A DNA stretch of 64,000 bases from Calditrichales bacterium MX18-03. Its GTDB lineage: Bacteria; Bacillota; Clostridia; Lutisporales; Lutisporaceae. The DNA lies in assembly GCA_021083345.1 (NCBI GenBank), contig JAJGRE010000004.1, positions 124,001 to 188,000 of the forward strand. Reading direction: 5' to 3'. Below are positions 52,976-60,977 of this stretch, piece by piece (positions within the stretch are counted from its first letter, which is position 1; each line of letters starts with the position of its first letter). Both the position numbers and the translations under genes were made by a program. Under the pieces are notes generated by a model that was given only the letters and a program-made list of their open reading frames with translations, did no database searches and was not told the DNA's origin.

Positions 52976-53919
52976 TTGATAACCAGTGCCTTTTTGGCTG
53001 CATCAAAGGTTTTTCCAGTTATTCTTCTCATTTTACTGGGAAACTTGCTGCAAAGAATCCAGTTTATAAAAGAAGAGACCGTCGCTGAACTGAAAAAAAT
53101 CGTTGTCAGCCTGTCTTTGCCGGCCTTACTTTTTATGGCATTTGCTGAAATCAGGTTTGAAAGCAGGTTCCTACTTGTATTTATTGCTGTATTCGGGGTT
53201 TGTCTCCTGATGTTGGTGTTTGGGAATCTCCTTAGCAGCCTGCTGAGATTTGACAATGTTTATTTCCAACGCTTTTCAGTGGTTTTGAAACGGGTATGAT
53301 GGGCTATTCCTTATTCGTAGCGGTATACGGCACAGCCAATATGTATAAGCTGGCCATTGTAGACCTGGGACAGGTCACCTTCGTATTCTTCATACTGCTA
53401 AGCTATTTAAAAAAGCTGAACGGAAAGGCGGTAGGCGGCAAAGCGTTGATCCTGTCTTTTGCAAGGTCTCCAGTTATTCTGTCCATCATCGCAGGAATAG
53501 TGTTTGGTGCCACAGGCACCATCCATATCGTCAGGGAATTTCCGTTGTTTGAATCATTTTGGGAAACCTTCCGACTGGTTTCCAGTCTTACAGTACCCGT
53601 TATCTGCATCGTAATCGGCTACGAGCTGCGCCTTAGTGCGGGCAGCCTGAGGGCTCCCCTTTTTACGGCTTCAGCCAGGATTGCCTTGCTCTTTATACTT
53701 GCATTTTTAGTTAACAACCTCCTGCTAAACAGGATTCTGCACTTGGACAGAACCTTCCAGATTGCATTATATACACTCTTTATACTTCCTCCGCCTTTTG
53801 TCATTCCGATTTTTATGGAGGATTGCGGAGAAAGCAGCAAACAATTTGTCCTGAATACGATTTCGATCCATATCATTTTATCTTTGTTTGCTTACCTAGC
53901 AATAATCATCGTCCTATAA
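52976..53919 (+). pseudogene. AEC-family (auxin efflux carrier-like) transporter with a frameshift
   Basis: TTG at 52976 follows GAGGAGG. The first frame (FPVILLILLGNLLQRIQFIK, SLPALLFMAF) ends at 53299, and the second resumes in another frame with PTLFSGFETGMMGYSLFVAV and runs to 53919. Adding one T to TATTTCC (53261-53267) gives a single protein of about 314 residues and ten membrane helices, the normal AEC size. Such carriers export or import organic anions such as malate. The lesion could be real or a base-calling error. Confidence 0.8.
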
Positions 53920-53959
53920 AAAATCTCCCGCAAGCTGATAAGCTGCGAGAGATTTTTTT
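53918..53959. terminator. Bidirectional terminator between the AEC and QueT genes
   Basis: TCTCCCGCAAGCT pairs with AGCTGCGAGAGA across GATA, with T-rich flanks on both strands. Confidence 0.85.
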
Positions 53960-54422
53960 ATCTGAATATCTTGTCTTTATATTTTTCCAGTGCCAGCATC
54001 AAGGGATAACCGATTGCGTAACAGGCGATCAGCTCGCCCAACGCCACCCAGCCCATGGTGATCAGAAGTGGAAGGTCATAAAGGTAATTCAGTATGAAGC
54101 CCACGACGATCCCGTTTGCCACGATCGGCGGTATCGGCACAAGCCACTTCTTGGGCATCTTGTAGGACAGGTACGCTGCAGCCAATGTTGCCAAGCTGCC
54201 GAATACCATATCGATCACACCACCACCGCCAAACATGTTGGCGATCAAGCAGCCCACCGCAAGTCCCGGTATGGCAGCCGGCGTAAAGAAAGGCAGTACG
54301 GTAAGGGCTTCAGCGAAACGGACCTGGATCTGTCCGTAGCTGAGGGGTGCGAATGCAACGGTCAGCGTTGCATAGACGGCTGCAATCAGCGCCGCCTGAA
54401 CCATGAATCTGACATTTTTCAT
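53958..54422 (-). CDS. queT: QueT-family queuosine precursor transporter
   Basis: The 154-residue protein has five or six hydrophobic helices. It contains ALIAAVYATLTVAFAPLSYG and QVRFAEALTVLPFFTPAAIP, the QueT signature of the substrate-binding (S component) ECF type. It imports preQ1 or a related base for queuosine in tRNA. The preQ1-I riboswitch immediately upstream confirms the ligand class. The gene stands alone. Confidence 0.93.
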   Translation of the reverse strand: MKNVRFMVQAALIAAVYATLTVAFAPLSYGQIQVRFAEALTVLPFFTPAAIPGLAVGCLIANMFGGGGVIDMVFGSLATLAAAYLSYKMPKKWLVPIPPIVANGIVVGFILNYLYDLPLLITMGWVALGELIACYAIGYPLMLALEKYKDKIFR

Positions 54423-54431
54423 TTTTTAATA

Positions 54432-54474
54432 CCTCCGTAGTTTTGTTTTAAGTCAGGATGGTCTCGAACTGACT
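54432..54474 (-). promoter_or_regulatory. preQ1-I riboswitch controlling queT
   Basis: On the minus strand, stem GTCAG/CTGAC (54469-54473 with 54452-54456) closes a 12-base loop TTCGAGACCATC. An A-rich tail, AAAACAAAACTA, then runs into the ribosome site CGGAGG. Loop length, the TTC and AG positions, and the A-rich tail with CTA match the known preQ1-I aptamer. Ligand binding would hide the ribosome site and lower QueT synthesis. Confidence 0.85.
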
Positions 54475-54641
54475 GTAATAACATACTGAACTATTGTAAT
54501 GCCTGGACACGCTGCTTGTCAAGAGTCATCTGCCGCCGCTTCCTCCAGCCTCCCGTTCATAAATTGTTTACATTTTGAACACAATCCCGTCACATTGACG
54601 GGATAGAATAAAAACATAAAATATGAAGGGAGGTGAATGCA

Positions 54642-55469
54642 GTGAATAAAAGAAAGTTAATCATCATTCTAACCGTCATGACAATCATCGCAATACCCTG
54701 CATCGTCTTTGCGGCGGCATCCGATGATCCGGCAGCGCAGAACATCCGCGGCTTCTTTGGCCTGGACGCTTCCAAGCTGACTGAGCAGCAGAAAGCCGAT
54801 GTGACGGAGTACTCTCAGAAAATGCAGGCGCTTCGGAAGGCTTTCATCGATAAAATGGTTGCCAACGGTGCCCTGACCAAGGAGCAAGGTGAGGCAGCCA
54901 GCAAGCGTCTGGAGGAAATGCCGAAGGACGGCCTTGGGGATGGCTTCATGTTTGGTATGGGCGGCAAAGGAAGACGGCATGGCTTCGATATGCAAAAAAT
55001 CGATGCATCAAAACTAACAGACCAGCAGAAAGCAGGGCTGGCCGATACTTATACAAAAATGGTCAACCTTCATAAGGAACATATCAATAAGCTGGCCGCA
55101 GACGGATTGATGACTAAGGAACAGGCGGCTGCAGCCATAACAAAGATCGAAGCGATGTTGAAGGATATTCAGGAGATCGGGCTGTCCAGTGGTATGATGT
55201 TCTTTAAGGGCGGCTTCGGACCTATCGGTATGAAGGGTATGGATCAAGCGACGCTGACCGACAAGCAGAAGACTGATTTGGAGGCCTACTCAGATAAGAT
55301 GGCCGAACTGCAAAAAGAGATGATCAATAAGGCTGTCTCCTACGGCTTGCTGACGCAGGACCAAGGTGATGCCATGATCAAGAGAATGGATGAAATGAAG
55401 GATTTTAGGGGAAAGGGGTTCCCGGGCGGCATGCGGATGCGGAACGCCACCCCTGTCCCATCCATATAA
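54642..55469 (+). CDS. Secreted protein with three DUF2680-like repeats
   Basis: GTG at 54642 lies after GGGAGGTG. The 275 residues start with a signal peptide (IIILTVMTIIAIPCIVFAA). Three similar 45-60-residue units follow, each with SKLTEQQKADVTEYSQKM-like and ALTKEQGEAASKRLEEM-like segments, separated by glycine/methionine-rich stretches (GFMFGMGGKGRRHGF, GGFGPIGMKGM). The units resemble DUF2680 (YckD). The role is unknown; an extracytoplasmic binding or stress function is possible. The spacers are rich in Met, Gly and Phe. Confidence 0.72.
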   Translation: MNKRKLIIILTVMTIIAIPCIVFAAASDDPAAQNIRGFFGLDASKLTEQQKADVTEYSQKMQALRKAFIDKMVANGALTKEQGEAASKRLEEMPKDGLGDGFMFGMGGKGRRHGFDMQKIDASKLTDQQKAGLADTYTKMVNLHKEHINKLAADGLMTKEQAAAAITKIEAMLKDIQEIGLSSGMMFFKGGFGPIGMKGMDQATLTDKQKTDLEAYSDKMAELQKEMINKAVSYGLLTQDQGDAMIKRMDEMKDFRGKGFPGGMRMRNATPVPSI

Positions 55470-55528
55470 CCGGGTTTGAGATACGCATCGGGAATCACCC
55501 TCCAAAAACTTATGTAATTCCCGGTATC

Positions 55529-55568
55529 TAAAAAGAACTTGAACTGCTGCCTGTTCAAGTTCTTTTTG
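55529..55568. terminator. Bidirectional terminator between convergent genes
   Basis: A 15-bp perfect stem (AAAAAGAACTTGAAC with its complement) has an eight-base loop. It serves the DUF2680-like gene and the beta-lactamase-like gene. Confidence 0.9.
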
Positions 55569-56696
55569 TCATTTTGCTATTCTTCCTTTCATAAATTCAT
55601 AGACTTCTCTGGCAAGGCTGCGGTACATTGCCTGGACGCTTGACCCACTGCCCCTGCTCATTACCACCATGATGTACGGATTCCCCTCCAGATAAATGAT
55701 GCCGGCATCATTATACACGCCGTCCCCTGGACTGGTACCGGTCTTGTGCCCCACAGGCGAACGGTATCCGATGCCCAGCGGGAGGCGGTTGGAGTAGACA
55801 TTGGCTTTCAGCGAGTCGGCAAACCGCTTGTCGTTCTCAGCACCGAAGGTCTTCCCTTCATGGAGGAGCTGCAGGATATGCGCCAGATCCTTGGGCGTCG
55901 TGCGGGGTGCCCTGGCGATACCGTAACGCTGCAAATTGGCCTTGCTGGAGGTATACGGCGCCGGGCTTATTTCGCTATAGGCAAAACTGTTCGCCGTCCC
56001 TAGTTCCTGCAGGATTTCATTGATTTTTTTATTGCCCAGATGCCTTAGCGTTATGTTGAAATATTCATTAACGGAATGGCTGATCATGGTGTATAGAAGG
56101 GATTTCAGGTTATAGCTTTTTTTGCTTACCGGATCCTTATAGCTTTTATCCAGCTCCAATTCATTCTTGTTGTTCATATAGTACATGACGGCTGCCGAAA
56201 GCAGCTTACAGGTTGATGCTGTCTTGAAATACCCTTCACCGGAGGTATCGCTTTCGGTCTTGACTTCGTTGTAGCCGTATGCCAGACCGCTACCCAGTTC
56301 CTGAATGTAGATGCCGATAGTACCCTTTCCGCCTGCCTTATAGTATGCGTCAATCCGTTTCTTCACTATCTTTTCCAGAGTCTCGCGAAACAGTGCTGCT
56401 TCTTTTTCCTTTCTTTCCTTTTCCGTCTTCTCCTGTTGTTCCTTCAAAACTTGTTCCTGCATAGCTTGCAGCTTATCCGCTTCATCCTCTGTTTGTTCAG
56501 CTGGAGCCGCTTCCGGGGTCGGCGACACCAGCGGAGTCGCTTTGCTTTCGGATGCTCCTTCCGGGGTCGGCGACACTAGCGGAGCTGCCGTTGCAGCTTC
56601 CGGGGTCGGCATCGTTTCTTCAGCCCATCCTATAAGGCCGATGCATAAGGTAAGGATCAATAGGATTGCTATCTGTTTATGCGGCTGTTTCTGCAT
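55569..56696 (-). CDS. Exported beta-lactamase-fold serine hydrolase
   Basis: The ATG at 56696 has GGGGG six bases upstream. The 375 residues have a signal peptide, a low-complexity linker with a repeated PLVSPTPE motif and a coiled, charged segment. A class A beta-lactamase-type domain then carries TASTCKLLSA (Ser-x-x-Lys), SHSVNEYF and GHKTGTSPGDG (the KTG box). Such domains can be beta-lactamases or peptidoglycan peptidases. The usual class A Glu166 loop is not obvious to me, so hydrolysis of antibiotics is uncertain. Confidence 0.83.
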   Translation of the reverse strand: MQKQPHKQIAILLILTLCIGLIGWAEETMPTPEAATAAPLVSPTPEGASESKATPLVSPTPEAAPAEQTEDEADKLQAMQEQVLKEQQEKTEKERKEKEAALFRETLEKIVKKRIDAYYKAGGKGTIGIYIQELGSGLAYGYNEVKTESDTSGEGYFKTASTCKLLSAAVMYYMNNKNELELDKSYKDPVSKKSYNLKSLLYTMISHSVNEYFNITLRHLGNKKINEILQELGTANSFAYSEISPAPYTSSKANLQRYGIARAPRTTPKDLAHILQLLHEGKTFGAENDKRFADSLKANVYSNRLPLGIGYRSPVGHKTGTSPGDGVYNDAGIIYLEGNPYIMVVMSRGSGSSVQAMYRSLAREVYEFMKGRIAK

Positions 56697-56880
56697 GCAT
56701 AACCCCCATTCCATTTACAAAATGAGCCGGTTACTATAGATATATGCGTGCAGACTTGTCAAATAAAGGTTTTCCATGCAAAAAAGCAGTCTGTGGGTCT
56801 ACCTTCATTATTTTCATAAATAATGCTATAATGGAATTGGGTAAGATAAATAGGATAAGTTTCCGAAGGGAGTGGTCGAT

Positions 56881-57420
56881 ATGATCAAAAGAATCAAGGT
56901 GAATCTGGAAGCAATCGAAGCGCTGCTTTACTTCTGGCAGGCCGTCAACGACCGGGAAGCCATATCCGAACTGTTTATTTATGACGTGGCCGCCATGCCG
57001 AGCCTGGCACTGGTTTATGAAGAAGAGTTCAACGAAGAATCGGTACGCCGCGCCTTGAGCGCCATCAAGAACCGTGAGATTTTCTCCAGAAGCAGCAAGA
57101 AGGAGGGCCGGTTCTACAACAATAACCTCTGGATGATGGAAGACGTGAGCTATGCTCATGCCATGACGGCACCGTTGAAAAAGCTGAACCTGGATGCTTT
57201 GGTGCCGGGGCTGAATTCCAAATTCCCCAATACTCCCCACGAGGAGCTGGAGGTACTGTTTTCCCCCCTGCATACCGATGAATACCTGCTTCAGGGCAAT
57301 AAGCTGATCGTCAACTTCTTCAGAGTCAAGCCCGGAGATGCTGATGACGATACCTATGTAGGCGATCAGGACTTGAAAGCATATATCACTGAAAAGCTGG
57401 AAGAGCTGCTTTCCAAATAA
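56881..57420 (+). CDS. Conserved hypothetical protein of 179 residues
   Basis: ATG at 56881 follows AAGGGAG. The product is soluble and acidic (IKVNLEAIEALLYFWQAVND, MEDVSYAHAMTAPLKKLNLD, ending ITEKLEELLSK), with no domain I can name with confidence. Its regular codon use, good ribosome site and own terminator mark it as a real gene. It is monocistronic. Confidence 0.75.
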   Translation: MIKRIKVNLEAIEALLYFWQAVNDREAISELFIYDVAAMPSLALVYEEEFNEESVRRALSAIKNREIFSRSSKKEGRFYNNNLWMMEDVSYAHAMTAPLKKLNLDALVPGLNSKFPNTPHEELEVLFSPLHTDEYLLQGNKLIVNFFRVKPGDADDDTYVGDQDLKAYITEKLEELLSK

Positions 57421-57434
57421 CAAGTCAAGAAACG

Positions 57435-57470
57435 AAACCGGTACAGCGCTGTGTCTGTACCGGTTTTTTG
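57435..57470 (+). terminator. Terminator of the 179-residue gene
   Basis: AAACCGGTACAG pairs with CTGTACCGGTTT, and further T follow on the plus strand. Confidence 0.88.
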
Positions 57471-57473
57471 CTG

Positions 57474-58514
57474 TTACTTTTCACTTGCGATTTTGACCAG
57501 TTCTTCATTGATGATATTCCCGGCAGCGTCTGTCAAGCCGAAATCCATGCTTTTGTATGTCCAGACTGTCCTGCCTATCTTGTATGCCTTCATCAGATCT
57601 ATAAAATCCCTATGCCAGTTGATTCTGCTCTGCATGGGCGCATTTTCGATGACACCGTATTCGCCGCAGTACACAGGCCTGCCGGTCTTTTCCACAAACG
57701 CCAGCACTGGCTCAAGCTCCCTGGCCATCAGTGCCTTATCCTGCCTTACGCCAATATACCTTTCAAATGCCTTGCGGTACTCCATGTTCTGCTCCAGAAA
57801 TGCTTCCAGCCCTGTAAACTCGCCGGGATAAGCCAGCTCCTGGCCGTATTTGACGAAAATTTCATTCCAGTATGCTTTCTGATGCGTAAAGAGATGGGAC
57901 TCATAGAAGTGGAATGTATATATGATATTGGGGTCATCAAGCACATCCAGCTCATTCAGGGTATAAACGCTGCTGTAGTGATTACTTCCCACTATGATTT
58001 TTCTATCGCTGTCAATTTCCCGGATGACCTGCACCGCTTTCCTTGCCAAAGCATTCCATCGGCTGCTGTCCGGCTCTACAATCTCATTCAGCAGATCAAA
58101 CACCACATGCTCCCGCTCATGGATCAGCGTTTCGGCAAGCATCCGCCATATGCTCAGAAATCTCAGCTGCGCCTGTTGATCGTCAAACAGCGAATTGGCT
58201 GCCAGTGTCGCATGGCTGTAACCGGCAGTCCTGTGCAGGTCAAGCACTACATTCAGACCGTATTTCCTGCACCAGCCGATACAGTTCCCAATGTAGGCAA
58301 CCCCATCCGCCTTATACTCAAATGGCGCGGCATCATCCTCGATGATGGGATAATCCACCGGCAGCCGTACATGGTCCATTCCCCATTCTGCTATCCGTTT
58401 GATATCCGCTTCCACAATAAAAGTATCCAGATGCTCCTTCTGCAGCTCTGCCCCGTATTGCGACAGCCAGCCTCCCAGGTTAACCCCTGCCTGGTAGTTT
58501 TTCATCATTTCCAT
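57474..58514 (-). CDS. GH5-family glycosidase without signal peptide
   Basis: The 346 residues begin YQAGVNLGGWLSQYG. The GH5 acid/base is in FDLLNEIVEP (Glu144) and the nucleophile in VYCGEYGVIE (Glu285). Supporting motifs are DHVRLPVDYP, LDLHRTAGYS and YTFHFYESHLFTHQ. No signal peptide or dockerin is present, so it acts inside the cell, probably on imported oligosaccharides. Members of this type include glucanases and glucosidases; the substrate is not known. Confidence 0.88.
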   Translation of the reverse strand: MEMMKNYQAGVNLGGWLSQYGAELQKEHLDTFIVEADIKRIAEWGMDHVRLPVDYPIIEDDAAPFEYKADGVAYIGNCIGWCRKYGLNVVLDLHRTAGYSHATLAANSLFDDQQAQLRFLSIWRMLAETLIHEREHVVFDLLNEIVEPDSSRWNALARKAVQVIREIDSDRKIIVGSNHYSSVYTLNELDVLDDPNIIYTFHFYESHLFTHQKAYWNEIFVKYGQELAYPGEFTGLEAFLEQNMEYRKAFERYIGVRQDKALMARELEPVLAFVEKTGRPVYCGEYGVIENAPMQSRINWHRDFIDLMKAYKIGRTVWTYKSMDFGLTDAAGNIINEELVKIASEK

Positions 58515-58543
58515 TAGTCTACCCCACTTTACTCATTCTTTCC

Positions 58544-59329
58544 TTATCTCTTTATCTCACACGCTGCAAAGCTTCCAAATGCCTTGAAACCCAGCTTTTT
58601 ATAGCAGCTTATGGCCGGCTGGTTGTTTGCTCTTACATTCAGACCAATATATCCAATCTTATCCTTCAAGTCCTTCAGCAGCTCTGCCACAACCGCTTCC
58701 CCATGCCCCTTCTTCCTATGATCCGGATGGGTCGTGACATGCGCAACTGCCGCAACCTGATACTTCCTTGAAAATGCGTGTATGCCTGCAAAGCTGATCA
58801 GCTTGCTGTCTGCGTATATCCCAAAGTTTTCGCCCAGCTTAACCAGTTCATCATCCAGCCAGGCATCGGGATAGCTTGCCTCCAGCAGTTCCTTTATATC
58901 TTGCAGATCCTTCCATCCAAGCCTCACTGCTTCGCCTGTCGGCCTTCCTGCCATTGCAGTTTGATCGCATAAGCCCATGTTCATATAGTCTTCCTTGCCA
59001 TGGATCTCCGACTTCGAAAATACAGTTATAAGGGTTGTATGATCCATATGGGTATAGAACTCCGGTGGAAGATATTTTTTGATACCGCTTATAAGTTCAA
59101 TATTTAATTCCACGTTGTCATAGCAGGCTGCAAGCAAAACCGGCACACGGTAGTTCATATTCAGCATGGCAATTTCCTTCAGACCGGTGCCGCTGTATAA
59201 ACCGAAGCAGACTACATTTTCCCAGAGCTTTGGCTCCAGATTGTTGAACTGATAGATATAGTCATGCCTTGCTCTGTCTTTTATGAGTTCATATACTTCT
59301 TCGGCATGATGTACACATTTGACTTTCAT
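58544..59329 (-). CDS. GNAT-family N-acetyltransferase
   Basis: The 261 residues end in a GNAT domain with VAHVTTHPDHRKKGHGEAVV, where RKKGHG is the acetyl-CoA pyrophosphate loop, and NNQPAISCYKKLGFKAFGSF. The N-terminal half (MKVKCVHHAEEVYELIKDRA) is unlike classical GNATs and may be a degenerate second domain. The substrate is unknown. It starts about 30 bases upstream of the GH5 gene on the same strand and may be co-transcribed. Confidence 0.85.
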   Translation of the reverse strand: MKVKCVHHAEEVYELIKDRARHDYIYQFNNLEPKLWENVVCFGLYSGTGLKEIAMLNMNYRVPVLLAACYDNVELNIELISGIKKYLPPEFYTHMDHTTLITVFSKSEIHGKEDYMNMGLCDQTAMAGRPTGEAVRLGWKDLQDIKELLEASYPDAWLDDELVKLGENFGIYADSKLISFAGIHAFSRKYQVAAVAHVTTHPDHRKKGHGEAVVAELLKDLKDKIGYIGLNVRANNQPAISCYKKLGFKAFGSFAACEIKR

Positions 59330-59420
59330 ACTACACCTCTGAACCGTATTTTCCCTAATCTTTCCTAATAATACAATATATTTCTGAACCGGTCAATCTT
59401 GCCGTACGTCCCGTCTTCAT

Positions 59421-59446
59421 GAAAAAACCGCCGGTACGCGGCGGCA
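59421..59446 (-). terminator. Terminator of the MEDS gene
   Basis: On the minus strand CCGCCG pairs with CGGCGG across CGTAC, and TTTTTT follows, 28 bases after the stop. Confidence 0.85.
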
Positions 59447-59473
59447 TGACTGCGGTAATATATGTCCTTCATA

Positions 59474-60025
59474 TCATCTCAGCTTCATATACTTGTTACA
59501 ATACAGCCTGTATCCATGGGTTCTGGCCGAGCTGTTGATTATTTCCTCATCTATAGTCTTTTGCTGGCTCATATAGTCCCAGAAGTCGTAAACGCATATC
59601 AGCGCCGCATTCGTACCCTTTATTGCTTTTGTCAGGTCGTTCTCCAGATTCAGAAAATCCTGCTTTGAGGTTTCATGGATGGCAAAGGAAGCCTGCAGGA
59701 TCCAACGGATACCCTTACAGCCTTTTTCTTCAGCCGCTGTCGACAGGCTTTGCGCCATTTGCTTCAAGCCGAATACGCCTGATTCCTTGTGGGATTCTAT
59801 CAGCGCCTTGGCATGGACGCAGCCGACCCGCTCGGTATTGATCCCAATTTTCCGGATCAGCGACAAAAGCGACTGACTGCTGCTGTCTTCCATGGACACA
59901 ATTACTGCCTCATTTTGCGTCACACCCTCCAATATAAAATTAAGCATATTTATCATCAAATGATCCGAGCCATAATAATAAAAACATGCATGTGTCCCGG
60001 TAATTTTTCCTTTGTGCTCTCTCAC
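59474..60025 (-). CDS. MEDS-domain (DcmR-type) sensor protein
   Basis: The 183 residues match the MEDS fold (THACFYYYGSDHLMINMLNF, VIVSMEDSSS, ALICVYDFWDY). MEDS domains, named after methanogens and the methylotroph regulator DcmR, are RecA/KaiC-like sensors often linked to anti-anti-sigma or kinase circuits. No HTH or kinase is fused here. It lies 24 bases from a Spo0E-like gene on the same strand, so a link to sporulation phosphorelay control is suggested. Confidence 0.78.
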   Translation of the reverse strand: MREHKGKITGTHACFYYYGSDHLMINMLNFILEGVTQNEAVIVSMEDSSSQSLLSLIRKIGINTERVGCVHAKALIESHKESGVFGLKQMAQSLSTAAEEKGCKGIRWILQASFAIHETSKQDFLNLENDLTKAIKGTNAALICVYDFWDYMSQQKTIDEEIINSSARTHGYRLYCNKYMKLR

Positions 60026-60049
60026 AAATCATACCTCCGCCTCTGAGCT

Positions 60050-60229
60050 TTAACGTCTGCAAATCGGCTTTTCCATATGCCGGTCAATGAGCCTGTCGAT
60101 TTCACCGCCAAGGCGCTTCACCTCGCTGTCTTCGGGCTCCTTTCTATTGATATGCATCAGTTCAGACAGCTTCATCCTGTATGCTTCCAGCTCAAAGTTC
60201 AACCGCTCGTCACGATCCTTACAAGCCAT
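60050..60229 (-). CDS. Spo0E-like aspartyl-phosphate phosphatase
   Basis: ATG at 60229 follows GGGGGAAGAAGC. The 59 residues form two helices with RMKLSELMHINRKEPEDSEV and GGEIDRLIDRHM, the Spo0E signature with its acidic pair. Spo0E proteins dephosphorylate Spo0A and delay sporulation. It leads a two-gene unit with the MEDS gene. Confidence 0.85.
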   Translation of the reverse strand: MACKDRDERLNFELEAYRMKLSELMHINRKEPEDSEVKRLGGEIDRLIDRHMEKPICRR

Positions 60230-60325
60230 GCTTCTTCCCCCTCCACTGAGCAAACCTGCATCCGGTATAGTCTGCTGTTTTGAAAAGTCATTTGAGTTTT
60301 ATATCGGAAAATGAAAAAAGAAACT

Positions 60326-60772
60326 TTAGCCGTTTTGTGCCTTATCTTTCCACCAACTAGGACGATTTCCCGCTCTTAATGCCGAATAGGACAACCCCTC
60401 CGTCATTTCGAAATGGGGCTTGTCGATGAAGTTTTTCCAATCGCCTCCCCACTTGAAGCCCAGCCGTTTTCCCTCCTCCGCAATGACCTGCCACTTGGCG
60501 TTGTCATTCCAAAGTATCTTCTTCCCATCACTGGTAACCGGCGCTATATCATAAGCCAGACCAAAACCGTGAGCCCCTATCAGCTTCACTTTTGTAACAA
60601 TTTTCCCTGGTCTTGTCCTGCCTTGAGCATATAAATAATTTTGGTATTCCTGATCACGCAGCGTCGAGGTTATAATGATCCTGACGCCTCGCTTTGCGCA
60701 TGCTTTGATATGCTTTCTGCAAAGTTCCTGTATCTTGGGGTGTAAATCTTCTATCTTGCGGCTGTTAATCAT
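60326..60772 (-). CDS. M15-type D-Ala/L-Ala-D-Glu peptidoglycan peptidase (CwlK-like)
   Basis: ATG at 60772 lies eight bases after GGAGG. The 148 residues have zinc ligands in GAHGFGLAYDIAP (His and Asp) and DKPHFEMTEG (His), as in CwlK/VanY-type M15 peptidases. No signal peptide is visible, as in phage endolysin relatives. It may be released during lysis or spore processes. No phage genes surround it. Confidence 0.87.
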   Translation of the reverse strand: MINSRKIEDLHPKIQELCRKHIKACAKRGVRIIITSTLRDQEYQNYLYAQGRTRPGKIVTKVKLIGAHGFGLAYDIAPVTSDGKKILWNDNAKWQVIAEEGKRLGFKWGGDWKNFIDKPHFEMTEGLSYSALRAGNRPSWWKDKAQNG

Positions 60773-60977
60773 ATATTCCGCCTCCTTCACCAACATGTTA
60801 TGCATACAAGCCCGCCTTTGCCAGCAAGTCAGATTTCCCTTTTCCAGCTAATGTTCAAAAAACAAAAAAACGGATTAAAAAGTTAATCCATTCTTAATAC
60901 GAAAATTGACACGCTACACCTTATAATAAGTATGATTGCATTATGTTTACCGGCATCAACCTATTGAAGGAGGAAAA

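Noticed and set aside
60865-60890. Terminator formed by GGATTAA and TTAATCC
   Set aside because: It lies upstream of divergent genes, with no transcript expected to end there. It may be a regulatory hairpin, but I have no further support.
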